Part shown: positions 38,172 through 48,065 of the stretch, in pieces
Layout: each line of letters opens with the position of its first letter
Position numbering within the stretch: position 1 is the first letter of the stretch
Origin: an uncultured Pelagibacteraceae bacterium
GTDB taxonomy: Bacteria; Pseudomonadota; Alphaproteobacteria; Pelagibacterales; Pelagibacteraceae
Direction of reading: 5' to 3'
Assembly: GCA_902545555.1 (NCBI GenBank)
Contig: CACCGK010000001.1
Span: 62,001-126,000 of the forward strand
DNA: 64,000 bases
Notes under the pieces: generated by a model
Database searches by the model: none
The model's input: the letters and a program-made list of their open reading frames with translations, nothing else
Told to the model about the DNA's origin: nothing
Position numbers and translations under genes: made by a program

Positions 38172-40093
38172 TCCTCGTACTCTGGCTCTTGGTTAGATGG
38201 TTGATTTTTAGATTTATAAACATTAGCCGTAATATCAGTTGATTTAGCATCATTAATATTTTCAGCTCTTTGAATTGATTTTGATCTACAGTAATAAAGG
38301 CTCTTTAAACCTTTCTTCCAGGCATCAAAATGAATTTTGTGTAGTTCTTTCTTATGGACATCTGCCGGCAAAAATAAATTTACTGACTGTGCCTGAGAAA
38401 TAAATGGAGTTCTGTCACCACTTAATTCAATTATCCAATTTTGGTTAAGCTCAAATGCAGTTTTAAATACGTCTTTTTCAAGATCAGTTAAGAAATCTAG
38501 ATGATTAACTGAGCCCTGATTAGTAGTAATTGTAGACCATGTTTCATCATCATTTTTACTATGTGACTGAAGAATTTCTTCTAAATATCTATTTCTAACA
38601 TTAAAAGATCCTGAAAGAGTTTTATGTGTATAGCTGTTTGCAGCAATAGGTTCTACTCCAGGTGAAGCACCTCCACAAATAATTGAGATTGAAGCTGTTG
38701 GAGCAATTGCTGTTTTATTTGAAAATCTTTCTTTGTAACCATACTCAGCTGCATCTGGACAAGCTCCTCTTTCTTCAGCTAAATCTTTAGAAGCTTGATT
38801 AACTTTCTCATGAATATTTTTAAATATTTTTTTATTCCATGATTTTGCCATCACTGACTCCAGTGGAATTCTATTTTTTTGTAAAAATGAGTGAAAACCC
38901 ATCACACCTAATCCAACGCTTCTTTCTCTTTCCGCAGAATATTTTGCATCTTTAAATTGATCTGGTGCTTTATTAATGAAATCGGATAAAACATTATCTA
39001 AAAATCTCATCACATCACTAATCATATCTGGATCATCTTTCCATTCATCATATTTTTCTAAATTTAACGAAGACAAACAACATACTGCTGTTCTATCTCT
39101 TCCATCTTTATCAATTCCAGTTGGCAAAGTTATTTCACTACATAAGTTAGAAGTTTTAACTGTAAGATTTGCTAGCTTGTGATGTTGTGGAATTTGTCTG
39201 TTAACAGTATCAATATAAATTATATATGGTTCTCCAGTTTCAATTCTTGCTGTTAATAATCTTATCCATAAATTTCTTGCAGAAATAGTTTGTTGAACAC
39301 TTCCATCAGCAGGACTTTTTAATGCCCATTGTTCATCTGTTTCTACAGCTCTCATAAATGCATCAGAAACTAAAACACCATGATGTAAATTTAATGCTTT
39401 TCTATTAGGATCACCACCTGTTGGTCTTCTCATTTCAATAAACTCTTCTATCTCAGGATGATCTATCGGAAGATAACATGCAGCAGAACCTCTTCTTAAT
39501 GACCCTTGGCTAATTGCCATAGTCAAAGAATCCATAACTTTTATAAAAGGTATTATTCCAGAAGTTTTTCCAACTCTTCCTATTTTTTCACCAATAGATC
39601 TTAAGTTACCCCAGTAGCTTCCAATTCCTCCACCCTTCGCTGCTAACCAAACATTCTCACTCCATAAATCAAGAATGCCTCCTAAGCTATCAGATGCCTC
39701 ATTTAAAAAACATGAAATTGGTAAACCTCTTTTTGTACCACCATTTGACAAAACTGGTGTTGCTGGCATGAACCAAAGATTGCTTATGTAATTATAAATT
39801 CTTTGTGCGTGTAAATTATCATCTGCATATGTGCTTGCTACTCTTGCAAACAAATCTTGGTAAGATTCGTTTAAACCTAGATATCTATCTTTCAAAGTTG
39901 CTTTACCAAAGTCAGTAAGGTTTGCATCTCTTGATCGGTCAATTTTAATTATAATGCCTTTATCATTTTGAAATAATTCTGTTTCATTATTTAAGGAAAA
40001 AAGATCAGGCTTATTTATTTTAGAAACTTCTTTAACTGCTGGGCTATATTCAGAGACAGCTTTTTTGAGGGCCTGAGAAAGAATCTTATTCAT
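38153..40093 (-). CDS. nrdA: Ribonucleotide-diphosphate reductase subunit alpha
   Basis: PATPVLSNGGTKRGLPISCFL, NLCSEI, C-terminal ECLSCQ. Confidence 0.95.
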   Translation of the reverse strand: MNKILSQALKKAVSEYSPAVKEVSKINKPDLFSLNNETELFQNDKGIIIKIDRSRDANLTDFGKATLKDRYLGLNESYQDLFARVASTYADDNLHAQRIYNYISNLWFMPATPVLSNGGTKRGLPISCFLNEASDSLGGILDLWSENVWLAAKGGGIGSYWGNLRSIGEKIGRVGKTSGIIPFIKVMDSLTMAISQGSLRRGSAACYLPIDHPEIEEFIEMRRPTGGDPNRKALNLHHGVLVSDAFMRAVETDEQWALKSPADGSVQQTISARNLWIRLLTARIETGEPYIIYIDTVNRQIPQHHKLANLTVKTSNLCSEITLPTGIDKDGRDRTAVCCLSSLNLEKYDEWKDDPDMISDVMRFLDNVLSDFINKAPDQFKDAKYSAERERSVGLGVMGFHSFLQKNRIPLESVMAKSWNKKIFKNIHEKVNQASKDLAEERGACPDAAEYGYKERFSNKTAIAPTASISIICGGASPGVEPIAANSYTHKTLSGSFNVRNRYLEEILQSHSKNDDETWSTITTNQGSVNHLDFLTDLEKDVFKTAFELNQNWIIELSGDRTPFISQAQSVNLFLPADVHKKELHKIHFDAWKKGLKSLYYCRSKSIQRAENINDAKSTDITANVYKSKNQPSNQEPEYEECLSCQ

Positions 40094-40126
40094 AAAAGTT
40101 TAATATATTTTGTTATTAATACGAAA

Positions 40127-40173
40127 ACAACTATATGTTGTAGGCGTTTGCTGTAAATATACTAAATAAGTAT
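40127..40173 (-). promoter_or_regulatory. Candidate tandem NrdR boxes upstream of nrdAB
   Basis: ACAAC-TATAT-GTTGT (40127-40141) and ATACT-AAATA-AGTAT (40159-40173), centre spacing 32 bp. Confidence 0.5.
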
Positions 40174-40274
40174 TTCGACAACAGAACATTTATAGAACGC
40201 GACAATTTGATAATCAATAAAAAAATTAAATTTTTTTCAAGAAATTAACATAATAAACAGTAAGTAAATAACCA

Positions 40275-41729
40275 ATGAGCCAAAATATAAAAATAGATCC
40301 CTATGGGTTCAGAGAATATGACGCTCGTTGGTTGTATGAGAAAGACATAAATTCAGCTGGAATAGAGAATCTTGGTAAAGGGCTTGGAACACAAATAAAA
40401 ATTCAAACTAAAAAAGAAAATCCGAGAATCATAGTTGGCCATGATTATCGCTCTTATAGTGAGGAAATAAAAGCAGCTCTTAAAAAAGGATTATTGTCTA
40501 CAGGTTGCAATATAGAAGATATTGGGCTGTCATTATCTCCAATGGTTTATTTTGCACAATTCAATTTAGATGCAGATGCGGTTGCTATGGTTACAGCAAG
40601 TCATAATGAAAATGGTTGGACTGGTGTGAAAATGGGTATCAAAAAAGGACTAACTCATGCACCTGAAGAAATGAAGGAATTAAAAGAAATTACCTTAAAT
40701 GAAAAATTTACAAAAGGTGAAGGTAATGAAAAGCAAATAAAAGATTTTGATAAAATTTATAAAGAAGACCTAATTAGTAAAAACAAAATTAACAAAAAAA
40801 TAAAAGCAGTGGTGGCTTGTGGAAACGGAACGGCAGGTGTTTTTGCCCCAGATATTCTAAGAGGTATAGGGTGTGAGGTAATAGAATTAGATTGTAACCT
40901 AGATTGGAATTTTCCTAAATACAATCCAAATCCAGAGGATCTGGAAATGCTTCATGAAATAGCTAAAGCAGTTAAAGAAAACAATGCTGATATAGGTTTT
41001 GGATTTGATGGTGATGGAGATAGGGTCGGTGTTATTGACAATAATGGTAATGAAATATTTTCAGATAAAATAGGACTTTTAATAGCTAGGAATTTGTCAG
41101 GCAAACATAAAAATTCTAAATTTGTAGTAGATGTAAAATCAACGGGTTTATTTTCAAAAGATAAAATATTAATTGAAAACAATTGTGAAACAATTTATTG
41201 GAAAACAGGTCATTCTCATATTAAAAGAAAAGTGAACACTGAAAAAGCATTGGCAGGCTTTGAAAAAAGTGGTCATTTTTTCTTCAATAAGCCATTAGGT
41301 TTTGGATATGATGACGGTATCAATTCAGCAATTCAAGTGTGTCACTTATTGGATAATCAAAATAAAAAAATGAGCGAAATTATTAATGAATTACCCAGCA
41401 CATTTCAAACACCAACTATGGCACCTTTTTGCAAAGATGAAGAGAAATATATTGTTGTTGAAGAGCTAGTTAAACAAATTAAAAATTTAAAAGAGGACAA
41501 AACTGAAATAGATGGCCAAGTTATTGATGATATTTTGACTGTTAATGGAGTTAGGTTTTCATTTAAAGATGGTTCTTGGGGACTTATAAGAGCATCTTCA
41601 AACAAACCATCTTTGGTTATTGTGACTGAAAGCCCAACATCAGATGAGAGAAAGAAAAGAATCTTTGATTTTATTGACGATTTACTTCAAAAAAGTGGGA
41701 AAATCGGTGAATACGATCAAAAAATTTAA
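40275..41729 (+). CDS. Phosphomannomutase/phosphoglucomutase
   Basis: MVTASHNENGWTGVKMG, FDGDGDRVGVID. Confidence 0.93.
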   Translation: MSQNIKIDPYGFREYDARWLYEKDINSAGIENLGKGLGTQIKIQTKKENPRIIVGHDYRSYSEEIKAALKKGLLSTGCNIEDIGLSLSPMVYFAQFNLDADAVAMVTASHNENGWTGVKMGIKKGLTHAPEEMKELKEITLNEKFTKGEGNEKQIKDFDKIYKEDLISKNKINKKIKAVVACGNGTAGVFAPDILRGIGCEVIELDCNLDWNFPKYNPNPEDLEMLHEIAKAVKENNADIGFGFDGDGDRVGVIDNNGNEIFSDKIGLLIARNLSGKHKNSKFVVDVKSTGLFSKDKILIENNCETIYWKTGHSHIKRKVNTEKALAGFEKSGHFFFNKPLGFGYDDGINSAIQVCHLLDNQNKKMSEIINELPSTFQTPTMAPFCKDEEKYIVVEELVKQIKNLKEDKTEIDGQVIDDILTVNGVRFSFKDGSWGLIRASSNKPSLVIVTESPTSDERKKRIFDFIDDLLQKSGKIGEYDQKI

Positions 41730-41800
41730 TAGTTAATAAAGTAAATTTTCAACTAATAAGTGTTCATAAAAATGTAAAGAATCACCTAACTTAAATTTGT

Positions 41801-41838
41801 GAGGTGATGGAGGGAGACTGAAGTCACCTCTTTTTTTT
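41801..41838 (+). terminator. Rho-independent terminator
   Basis: GAGGTGA-N16-TCACCTC followed by T8. Confidence 0.85.
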
Positions 41839-41843
41839 GGTAT

Positions 41844-42629
41844 TTATAATTTTAAGTATTCGTAAAAAAATTTAATAGAAACAGCTAGAAGAAAAATTCC
41901 AAAAAACTTACTAATTTTATTCTTATCAATACTATGAACTGTTTTTGCTCCTATTCTGGCCATGAAAGTTGTAATTGGTATAAATATTAAAAAAGCAGGG
42001 AGATTGACAAAACCAATACTTAGTGGAAGATTTGAATTTAAATAACTTCCTGAAATTAAAAAACCTATTGCTCCAAATAAAGCAATTAAAAAACCTATAG
42101 CTGCCGCACTTCCAATTGCTTTATTTATTGAATAACCAAAAAACTTAAGTATAGGCACGTTCATTACGGCTCCTCCTATACCCATAGGAGCAGATATAAA
42201 TCCAACAAGAAAGCCTAGAATTACTTTTAGATGTAATTTCATTTTGACAATTATGTTTTGTTCTTTTTCTTTTACTAAAAGTAAGTAAATTCCTAAAAAT
42301 AAGATCATTATAGAAAAAAATAAAACTAAAGACTTCGTTTTTAAAGAAGCTGCAAAAGCAGTACCAACTATAACTCCTAATACAACAAACAGACCGTAAT
42401 TCTTCACTATATCAAAATCAACTGCCTTAAATTTATGATGAGTTAAAACTGAAACTGTAGAAGTTGGTATTATAATTGCAAAAGAAGTTCCAACGGCAAG
42501 GTGCATAACATATTGAGGATCAATTTCTAAAGAACCAAAAATAAAATATAAAAAGGGAACAGTTATCAACCCTCCACCGATACCAAATAATCCAGCAACA
42601 AAACCAACTGGTATAGCTGTTAAAGCCAT
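41844..42629 (-). CDS. TauE/SafE-family sulfite exporter-like permease
   Basis: FVAGLFGIGGGLITVPFL; FISAPMGIGGAVMNVPIL duplicated motifs. Confidence 0.9.
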   Translation of the reverse strand: MALTAIPVGFVAGLFGIGGGLITVPFLYFIFGSLEIDPQYVMHLAVGTSFAIIIPTSTVSVLTHHKFKAVDFDIVKNYGLFVVLGVIVGTAFAASLKTKSLVLFFSIMILFLGIYLLLVKEKEQNIIVKMKLHLKVILGFLVGFISAPMGIGGAVMNVPILKFFGYSINKAIGSAAAIGFLIALFGAIGFLISGSYLNSNLPLSIGFVNLPAFLIFIPITTFMARIGAKTVHSIDKNKISKFFGIFLLAVSIKFFYEYLKL

Positions 42630-42669
42630 TAATAAAATAATATAACTATATTCGTTTGTTAATATTGAA

Positions 42670-43662
42670 TTAAGCAGACTGCCCTACTCTAGTATCTAGA
42701 TTATTGTATTTAATTTTATCCATAATGTGATCAATTTTTTTCACATCAGCATCTCTTACACACATGTTTTCACTTAAATATCTTTTCCAATAACTTGCAC
42801 CTGTTTGACCATGAAATAAACCAAGAGTATGTCTCATGATTTGGTTCAATCTTGTTCCTTTTTTTAATTCTTCTTTAACATAAGGAATAAGCTGTTCAAT
42901 TACATCTTGTCTGTTTGGAACATCCTCATTATTAAATATTTCTCTTTCAATATCTGCTAATAAATAAGGGGTATGATACGCAGCTCTTCCTATCATTACA
43001 CCATCTGTTTTTTCTAAATGAGGTTTTATTTCATCTACTGAAGTTATTCCTCCATTGATAATAATCTCTTCATTTGGAAAATCTTTTTTTAATTTATAAA
43101 CATATTCGTATTTTAGAGGAGGAATATTTAAATTTTGCTTAGGTGTAAATTTACCTAACATTGCTTTTCTTGCATGTATGATAAAAGTTTTAACCCCTGT
43201 TGCCTTTATAGTAGAAATAAAACTATGTAAATTTTCATAATCTTCCACATCATCATAACCAATTCTTGTTTTTATAGTTACTGGTAATTTTGTAACTGAT
43301 TGCATTTTACTTAAACAATCTGCCACTAAATTTGGCTCTTTCATTAAACAAGCACCAAATCTATTTTTTTCAACTTTTTTACTAGGACAACCTAAGTTAA
43401 GATTGATTTCATCATAACCAAAATCTTCACCTATTTTAGTGGCTTCAGCTAAAAGTTTTGGAGAAGATCCTCCTAATTGAAGTGCTACAGGTTTCTCATT
43501 AATATTAAACTCTAATAACTTTTTTTTATCTCCTCTATTTATGGCTTCATCGACTATCATCTCAGTATAAAGAAGTGTGTTTTTGGATATTAATCTAAGA
43601 AAATATCGTTCATGACGATCTGTACAATCCATCATAGGAGCAACTGATACTTTCCTATTCAT
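42670..43662 (-). CDS. dusA: tRNA-dihydrouridine synthase A
   Basis: VAPMMDCTDRHERYFLRLIS, NLNLGCPSKKVEKNRFGACLM, INGGI. Confidence 0.93.
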   Translation of the reverse strand: MNRKVSVAPMMDCTDRHERYFLRLISKNTLLYTEMIVDEAINRGDKKKLLEFNINEKPVALQLGGSSPKLLAEATKIGEDFGYDEINLNLGCPSKKVEKNRFGACLMKEPNLVADCLSKMQSVTKLPVTIKTRIGYDDVEDYENLHSFISTIKATGVKTFIIHARKAMLGKFTPKQNLNIPPLKYEYVYKLKKDFPNEEIIINGGITSVDEIKPHLEKTDGVMIGRAAYHTPYLLADIEREIFNNEDVPNRQDVIEQLIPYVKEELKKGTRLNQIMRHTLGLFHGQTGASYWKRYLSENMCVRDADVKKIDHIMDKIKYNNLDTRVGQSA

Positions 43663-43684
43663 AGTATAACTTTATATTATTTTT

Positions 43685-44221
43685 TTAAGAGTTTGAAGCT
43701 TCAGTGTCGTCTGAAGATACGTCTGCTTCTTGATTTTCAGATTCTGATACTTCATCTAAAGAAACTTCTCCTTGCTCATTCATAGTTTCTTCGCCTAAGG
43801 AATTATCAACTTCTGCTGTAGCTGTTTCAGATAGCTCAGCTAAATCTTCTTTTGTAACTTGAATTTTTTCAGGTGTTTTTCTTGCTCTTTTAGATGGTAA
43901 AATTGGGGTTCCACTTTTTGAGATTTCACCTTTGTATAAATTTTCAAAATCATCGCCTATTTCTTCATCATCCTCTGCACTATCATCAACTTGCTCAACA
44001 TGTTTTCTAAGTTTATAAACTGCACTATCTGTTAAATCTGAAACTTTAATTTTTTCTTCTGCAATTTCTCTTAAAGAAATAACTGTATTTTTATCGTTAT
44101 CTCTATCAATTGTTGGTTCTATTCCTGCATTAAGTTGAGTAGCTCTTTCTTTAGCAACAAGTACTAATTCGTAAGGACTCTCTACTTTATCTATACAATC
44201 TTCAACTGTAACTCTAGCCAT
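43685..44221 (-). CDS. rpoZ: RNA polymerase omega subunit with long acidic C-terminal extension
   Basis: MARVTVEDCIDKVESPYELVLVAKERATQLNAG; DNDKNTVISLREIAEEKI. Confidence 0.93.
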   Translation of the reverse strand: MARVTVEDCIDKVESPYELVLVAKERATQLNAGIEPTIDRDNDKNTVISLREIAEEKIKVSDLTDSAVYKLRKHVEQVDDSAEDDEEIGDDFENLYKGEISKSGTPILPSKRARKTPEKIQVTKEDLAELSETATAEVDNSLGEETMNEQGEVSLDEVSESENQEADVSSDDTEASNS

Positions 44222-44264
44222 GCGGAGTATCTACACAGTGAGTCTTAAAAAATCAAGAGCTATT

Positions 44265-45470
44265 TTATAAATATTGAGGTTTTAGCTTATTTTTAACTAA
44301 ATAAAGAAGAATAATTGAGCCAAAGATATAGGCTCCTGAAACAACGGCTATCTGTTCAATTGAAAAACCAATATCAATTAAAAAACCGAATAAAGCTGTG
44401 CCAAAAGCTGTTGCAAATACCATTAATGCAGTTGTTAAGGCTTTTATGGATCCAATATATTTAACACCATAAATCTCTGCCCATGTTGAAGAACCAAGAA
44501 CATTTGCAAGACCATTAGTTACTCCAAGTAAACCAAAAAATACAAAAGAGGATAATGGTGCATTAAAATAGTAAAGAACTACAGTTGAAAAAAAAAGTGG
44601 AACATTCATATAAATTAATAATTTTCTACTTGAAAATTTATCAATTAAAAAACCTGATATAAAAAGAGTGATCACCGATAAAATCGAGTAAGCCATAAAT
44701 GATTGAGCAATCACATAAGGACCCCATTCTTTAGATGAAGATATAAAAGACTGATAAACAAAAGATCCAGTTGCAATCCATGGCATAGCGAGCATTGTCA
44801 TACAGATGATATAAAATCTATAATCTTTTAAAACTTCAATTCTTTTCCATTGTTTGATTTCTTTATAGTTTTCTTTTATTTTAGTTTCTTCTCTAGTATC
44901 AAGCTTAACGTCTTTAACTAAAAGAAAAGTTGCAACAGGTAAAACAAGTATAACTAAAATTGATATTGAAACCCAAATATCTCTCCATTCTATAAAAGTT
45001 AATAAAAAAACAATTAAAACTGGCATTATAAATTCAGCTAATGACAAACCTAACCAGCCTGTACTTAAAGCTCTTCCTCTGTTTTTTTCAAAAAAACGAG
45101 ATATTGTTGTTGTAGCTGTGTGACTTGATAATCCTTGTCCAGATAAACGCATTAAAAAAATTCCTACAAATAAAAAAATAACCGATGAAATCTTCGAGAA
45201 TATAAAACAGGAGGCAGATAAAAAAATTATAACATAAGAAGCAAATTTTAAGATATTTACATCATCAATTTTTTTTCCAATCCAAACTAAAACAATACTA
45301 CTCAATAAAGTTGCTGATGCATAAATTGAGCCAAATTGTCCATGTGTAATTGATAAGGCGTCTCTTATACTAGAATTAAATAGGCCAAGAAAAAAACTCT
45401 GTCCAAAACTTGAAAAAAATGTAAAAATAAATCCGAATACAATTACTTTTAAACTTAAACTTTTAAACAT
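44265..45470 (-). CDS. MFS transporter
   Basis: 12-TM-like hydrophobicity, ITHGQFGSIYASATLLSSIVLVWIGKKIDD. Confidence 0.85.
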   Translation of the reverse strand: MFKSLSLKVIVFGFIFTFFSSFGQSFFLGLFNSSIRDALSITHGQFGSIYASATLLSSIVLVWIGKKIDDVNILKFASYVIIFLSASCFIFSKISSVIFLFVGIFLMRLSGQGLSSHTATTTISRFFEKNRGRALSTGWLGLSLAEFIMPVLIVFLLTFIEWRDIWVSISILVILVLPVATFLLVKDVKLDTREETKIKENYKEIKQWKRIEVLKDYRFYIICMTMLAMPWIATGSFVYQSFISSSKEWGPYVIAQSFMAYSILSVITLFISGFLIDKFSSRKLLIYMNVPLFFSTVVLYYFNAPLSSFVFFGLLGVTNGLANVLGSSTWAEIYGVKYIGSIKALTTALMVFATAFGTALFGFLIDIGFSIEQIAVVSGAYIFGSIILLYLVKNKLKPQYL

Positions 45471-45481
45471 AGAAAAAAATT

Positions 45482-46357
45482 ATGACTTGTAATGTTGCTT
45501 TCATAGGTCTTGGGGTTATGGGCTACCCAATGGCTGGTTATATATCAAAAGCCGGACACAATGTAACTGTTTTTAATAGAACTAAATCTAAAGCTGAAAA
45601 ATGGATTGGCGAATATAAAGGTAAAATGGCAAATACCCCTGCTGAGGCTGCAGATGGTGCTGATTTCATTTTTACGTGTGTTGGTAATGATGATGATTTA
45701 AGAGAAGTAGCAACTGGAGAAAATGGATTATTTAACACAGCTAAAGCTGGATCTATTTTTATTGATAACTCAACTGTATCTGCAGAGGTATCAAGAGAGT
45801 TAAATAAAAAAGCAAATGATAAAGGATTTAGTTTTTTAGATGCTCCAATTTCAGGAGGACAAGCTGGTGCTGAGGGCGGAATACTAACAGTAATGGTTGG
45901 GGGCGATGAAGAAGTATTTAAAATAGCTGAACCTGTAATTGATTGTTACAGTAAAAAAGTAAAATTAATTGGTCCTTGTGGAAGTGGCCAGTTAACGAAA
46001 ATGATGAACCAAATGTGTATTGCAGGCGTTGTACAAGGTCTATCAGAAGCTATTAATTTTGGAATAAATGCCGGTTTAGATATGGATAAAGTTATGGAAA
46101 CAATATCTAAGGGTGCTGCTCAATCTTGGCAGATGGAAAATAGATATAAAACTATGGTTGAAGATAAATTTGATTATGGTTTTGCAGTAGATTGGATGAG
46201 AAAAGATTTAAAAATTGTAATTGAAGAAGCGAAACGAAATGGTTCACCGGTCCCAATTACTGAAATAGTTGATGAATATTATGCTGATGTTCAAAAAATG
46301 GGTGGTAACCGTTGGGATAGCTCTAGTCTGATTGCTAGACTTAAAAAAAAGAAATAA
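45482..46357 (+). CDS. Beta-hydroxyacid dehydrogenase (3-hydroxyisobutyrate dehydrogenase/tartronate semialdehyde reductase family)
   Basis: FIGLGVMGYPMAGYISKAGHNV, DAPISGGQAGAEGG, GSGQLTKMMNQ. Confidence 0.93.
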   Translation: MTCNVAFIGLGVMGYPMAGYISKAGHNVTVFNRTKSKAEKWIGEYKGKMANTPAEAADGADFIFTCVGNDDDLREVATGENGLFNTAKAGSIFIDNSTVSAEVSRELNKKANDKGFSFLDAPISGGQAGAEGGILTVMVGGDEEVFKIAEPVIDCYSKKVKLIGPCGSGQLTKMMNQMCIAGVVQGLSEAINFGINAGLDMDKVMETISKGAAQSWQMENRYKTMVEDKFDYGFAVDWMRKDLKIVIEEAKRNGSPVPITEIVDEYYADVQKMGGNRWDSSSLIARLKKKK

Positions 46358-46361
46358 ACCA

Positions 46362-46967
46362 ATGTCAAATACCGTCCCATACTATGAGGACTTTTCCGAA
46401 ATAAAGAAAAAAATATGGTCAATGCTTGATGATGCAGTGACTAATAGATCATCTCCTTTTAGAATTCCAGTTTTTGTTTGTGGTGATCAATCAGACTTTG
46501 ATGGAAGGATAGTAGTTCTTAGAAAATCTGACCAATCAAATAATCTTCTTCAGTTTCATAGCGATATACGATCTGACAAAATTCCAAAATTAAAAAAAAA
46601 TAGCAGTGCAGTATTAATATTCTATGACAAAGAAGAAAAGATTCAGCTTAGAGTTAAAGTGAATTGTGTTGTTAATCATGATAATAAAATTACAGAACTA
46701 TCATGGTCAAAAACAGCCCATGTAAGTAGAAAATGCTATTTAGTAAATAATGGTCCTGGCACTGAAATTGATGAGCCTAGTTCTGGTTTAAGTGAGGAAA
46801 TTGAAAAATCTGGTTTTACAATGGAACAAAGTGAAGAAGGCTATAAAAACTTTACTGTAATTCAATGCAATATTGTGAGTATAGAATGGTTATATCTTGC
46901 AGCAAAAGGTCATAGAAGAGCAAGATTTGATATCTCAAATAATAAACAAAACTGGCTTGTCCCATAA
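46362..46967 (+). CDS. PNPOx-like flavin-binding protein
   Basis: Pyridoxamine-phosphate-oxidase-like fold sequence; start at MSNTVPYYEDF preferred over 46332. Confidence 0.75.
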   Translation: MSNTVPYYEDFSEIKKKIWSMLDDAVTNRSSPFRIPVFVCGDQSDFDGRIVVLRKSDQSNNLLQFHSDIRSDKIPKLKKNSSAVLIFYDKEEKIQLRVKVNCVVNHDNKITELSWSKTAHVSRKCYLVNNGPGTEIDEPSSGLSEEIEKSGFTMEQSEEGYKNFTVIQCNIVSIEWLYLAAKGHRRARFDISNNKQNWLVP

Positions 46968-46968
46968 A

Positions 46969-47169
46969 ATGCTAAGTGGATTTATTATTGCTGTAGCACT
47001 TGTTTTAGGTGGATTGGCTGTTATGAGGTTTGGAATATTTCAAATCAGAAAATTTAAAAAAGGTGAAACCAAAGTTACTAAAAAAATTAGTGAGCAAATA
47101 GCTTTTATAATATTATTTCTAATTATTTTAGGATTAATTATTTACTCAGTTAATGACCTTCTTTTCTGA
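46969..47169 (+). CDS. Small two-TM membrane protein (HIG1-like candidate)
   Basis: 66 aa from internal ATG: MLSGFIIAVALVLGGLAVMRFGIFQ...; two hydrophobic helices. Confidence 0.6.
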   Translation: MLSGFIIAVALVLGGLAVMRFGIFQIRKFKKGETKVTKKISEQIAFIILFLIILGLIIYSVNDLLF

Positions 47170-47183
47170 AGATCAGTTAAGGA

Positions 47184-48065
47184 TTAACTAAAAATATCTT
47201 GTATCTTTAATGTCTTACTTGGGAGTATTTTTTTAAGATCTTTTCTTTTATATTTACTTAAACTTTCATAAAATTCTCCAGCACTCATTTTAAAAGTCTG
47301 CTCAAATGCTTTTTCCCATTTTCTGTGCTTTGATCTCTCAATCCAAAAATCTTTAAAAACTAATTGAAACGCTTGTTGTTCAGAAATATTATTTTTCTTC
47401 AGTTCATTTACTAATACCAGCACCATAAAGGCAGAGCCTGTATAATTGTCATCCATTCCTCTTTTATTTGATGTTTTGTGTTTTTCGTATAAATGAGGTT
47501 CTTTAGTAACCCTTTTAATACTCCATCTTTGTCTCTCTTGAATGTCGATCTTTAAAAGATCTTTTTTATAATGTTGCCTCGCATAAATCTCTTCTAAAAC
47601 TTTAGCACCTCCCTCCGTTAACCACTTTAGTGTGTCTTTGTCTGATAGTTTATTTTCTGAAAGTGATATTTGATAAACATGAAAATATTCATGAGCAATT
47701 ACAGAATAAGTGCGAATTCTATTTCTTGAACTTGATAAATCTTGTGGATATATGTCTAATTGCATCCATCTAGTTGAACCATCACCGCAAATACATGAAC
47801 CTTTCATATTATTCTTAACTTCTGGAAAAGGATTTTTTGTACTTTTCCAAGCATAGATATCCATTCCTGGACTTTTGAGATAATCATTCATATTATTTTG
47901 AATAGGTAGAACTTCTTGTAAAACATCCATTATATTCTTGAATTCAGTTACCCATTTTTTTGGTAAATTTTCATGAATATTGTATCTAAACTCAAATTTT
48001 TCATTAGCTACTGCAGTATTCAGAGATATTAATAAAGCGATAAAAATTATAAATACTTTTCTCAT
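47184..48065 (-). CDS. Secreted putative zinc metallopeptidase (HExxH)
   Basis: Signal peptide; VIAHEYFHVYQ motif followed by WLTEGGAKVLEE. Confidence 0.65.
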   Translation of the reverse strand: MRKVFIIFIALLISLNTAVANEKFEFRYNIHENLPKKWVTEFKNIMDVLQEVLPIQNNMNDYLKSPGMDIYAWKSTKNPFPEVKNNMKGSCICGDGSTRWMQLDIYPQDLSSSRNRIRTYSVIAHEYFHVYQISLSENKLSDKDTLKWLTEGGAKVLEEIYARQHYKKDLLKIDIQERQRWSIKRVTKEPHLYEKHKTSNKRGMDDNYTGSAFMVLVLVNELKKNNISEQQAFQLVFKDFWIERSKHRKWEKAFEQTFKMSAGEFYESLSKYKRKDLKKILPSKTLKIQDIFS

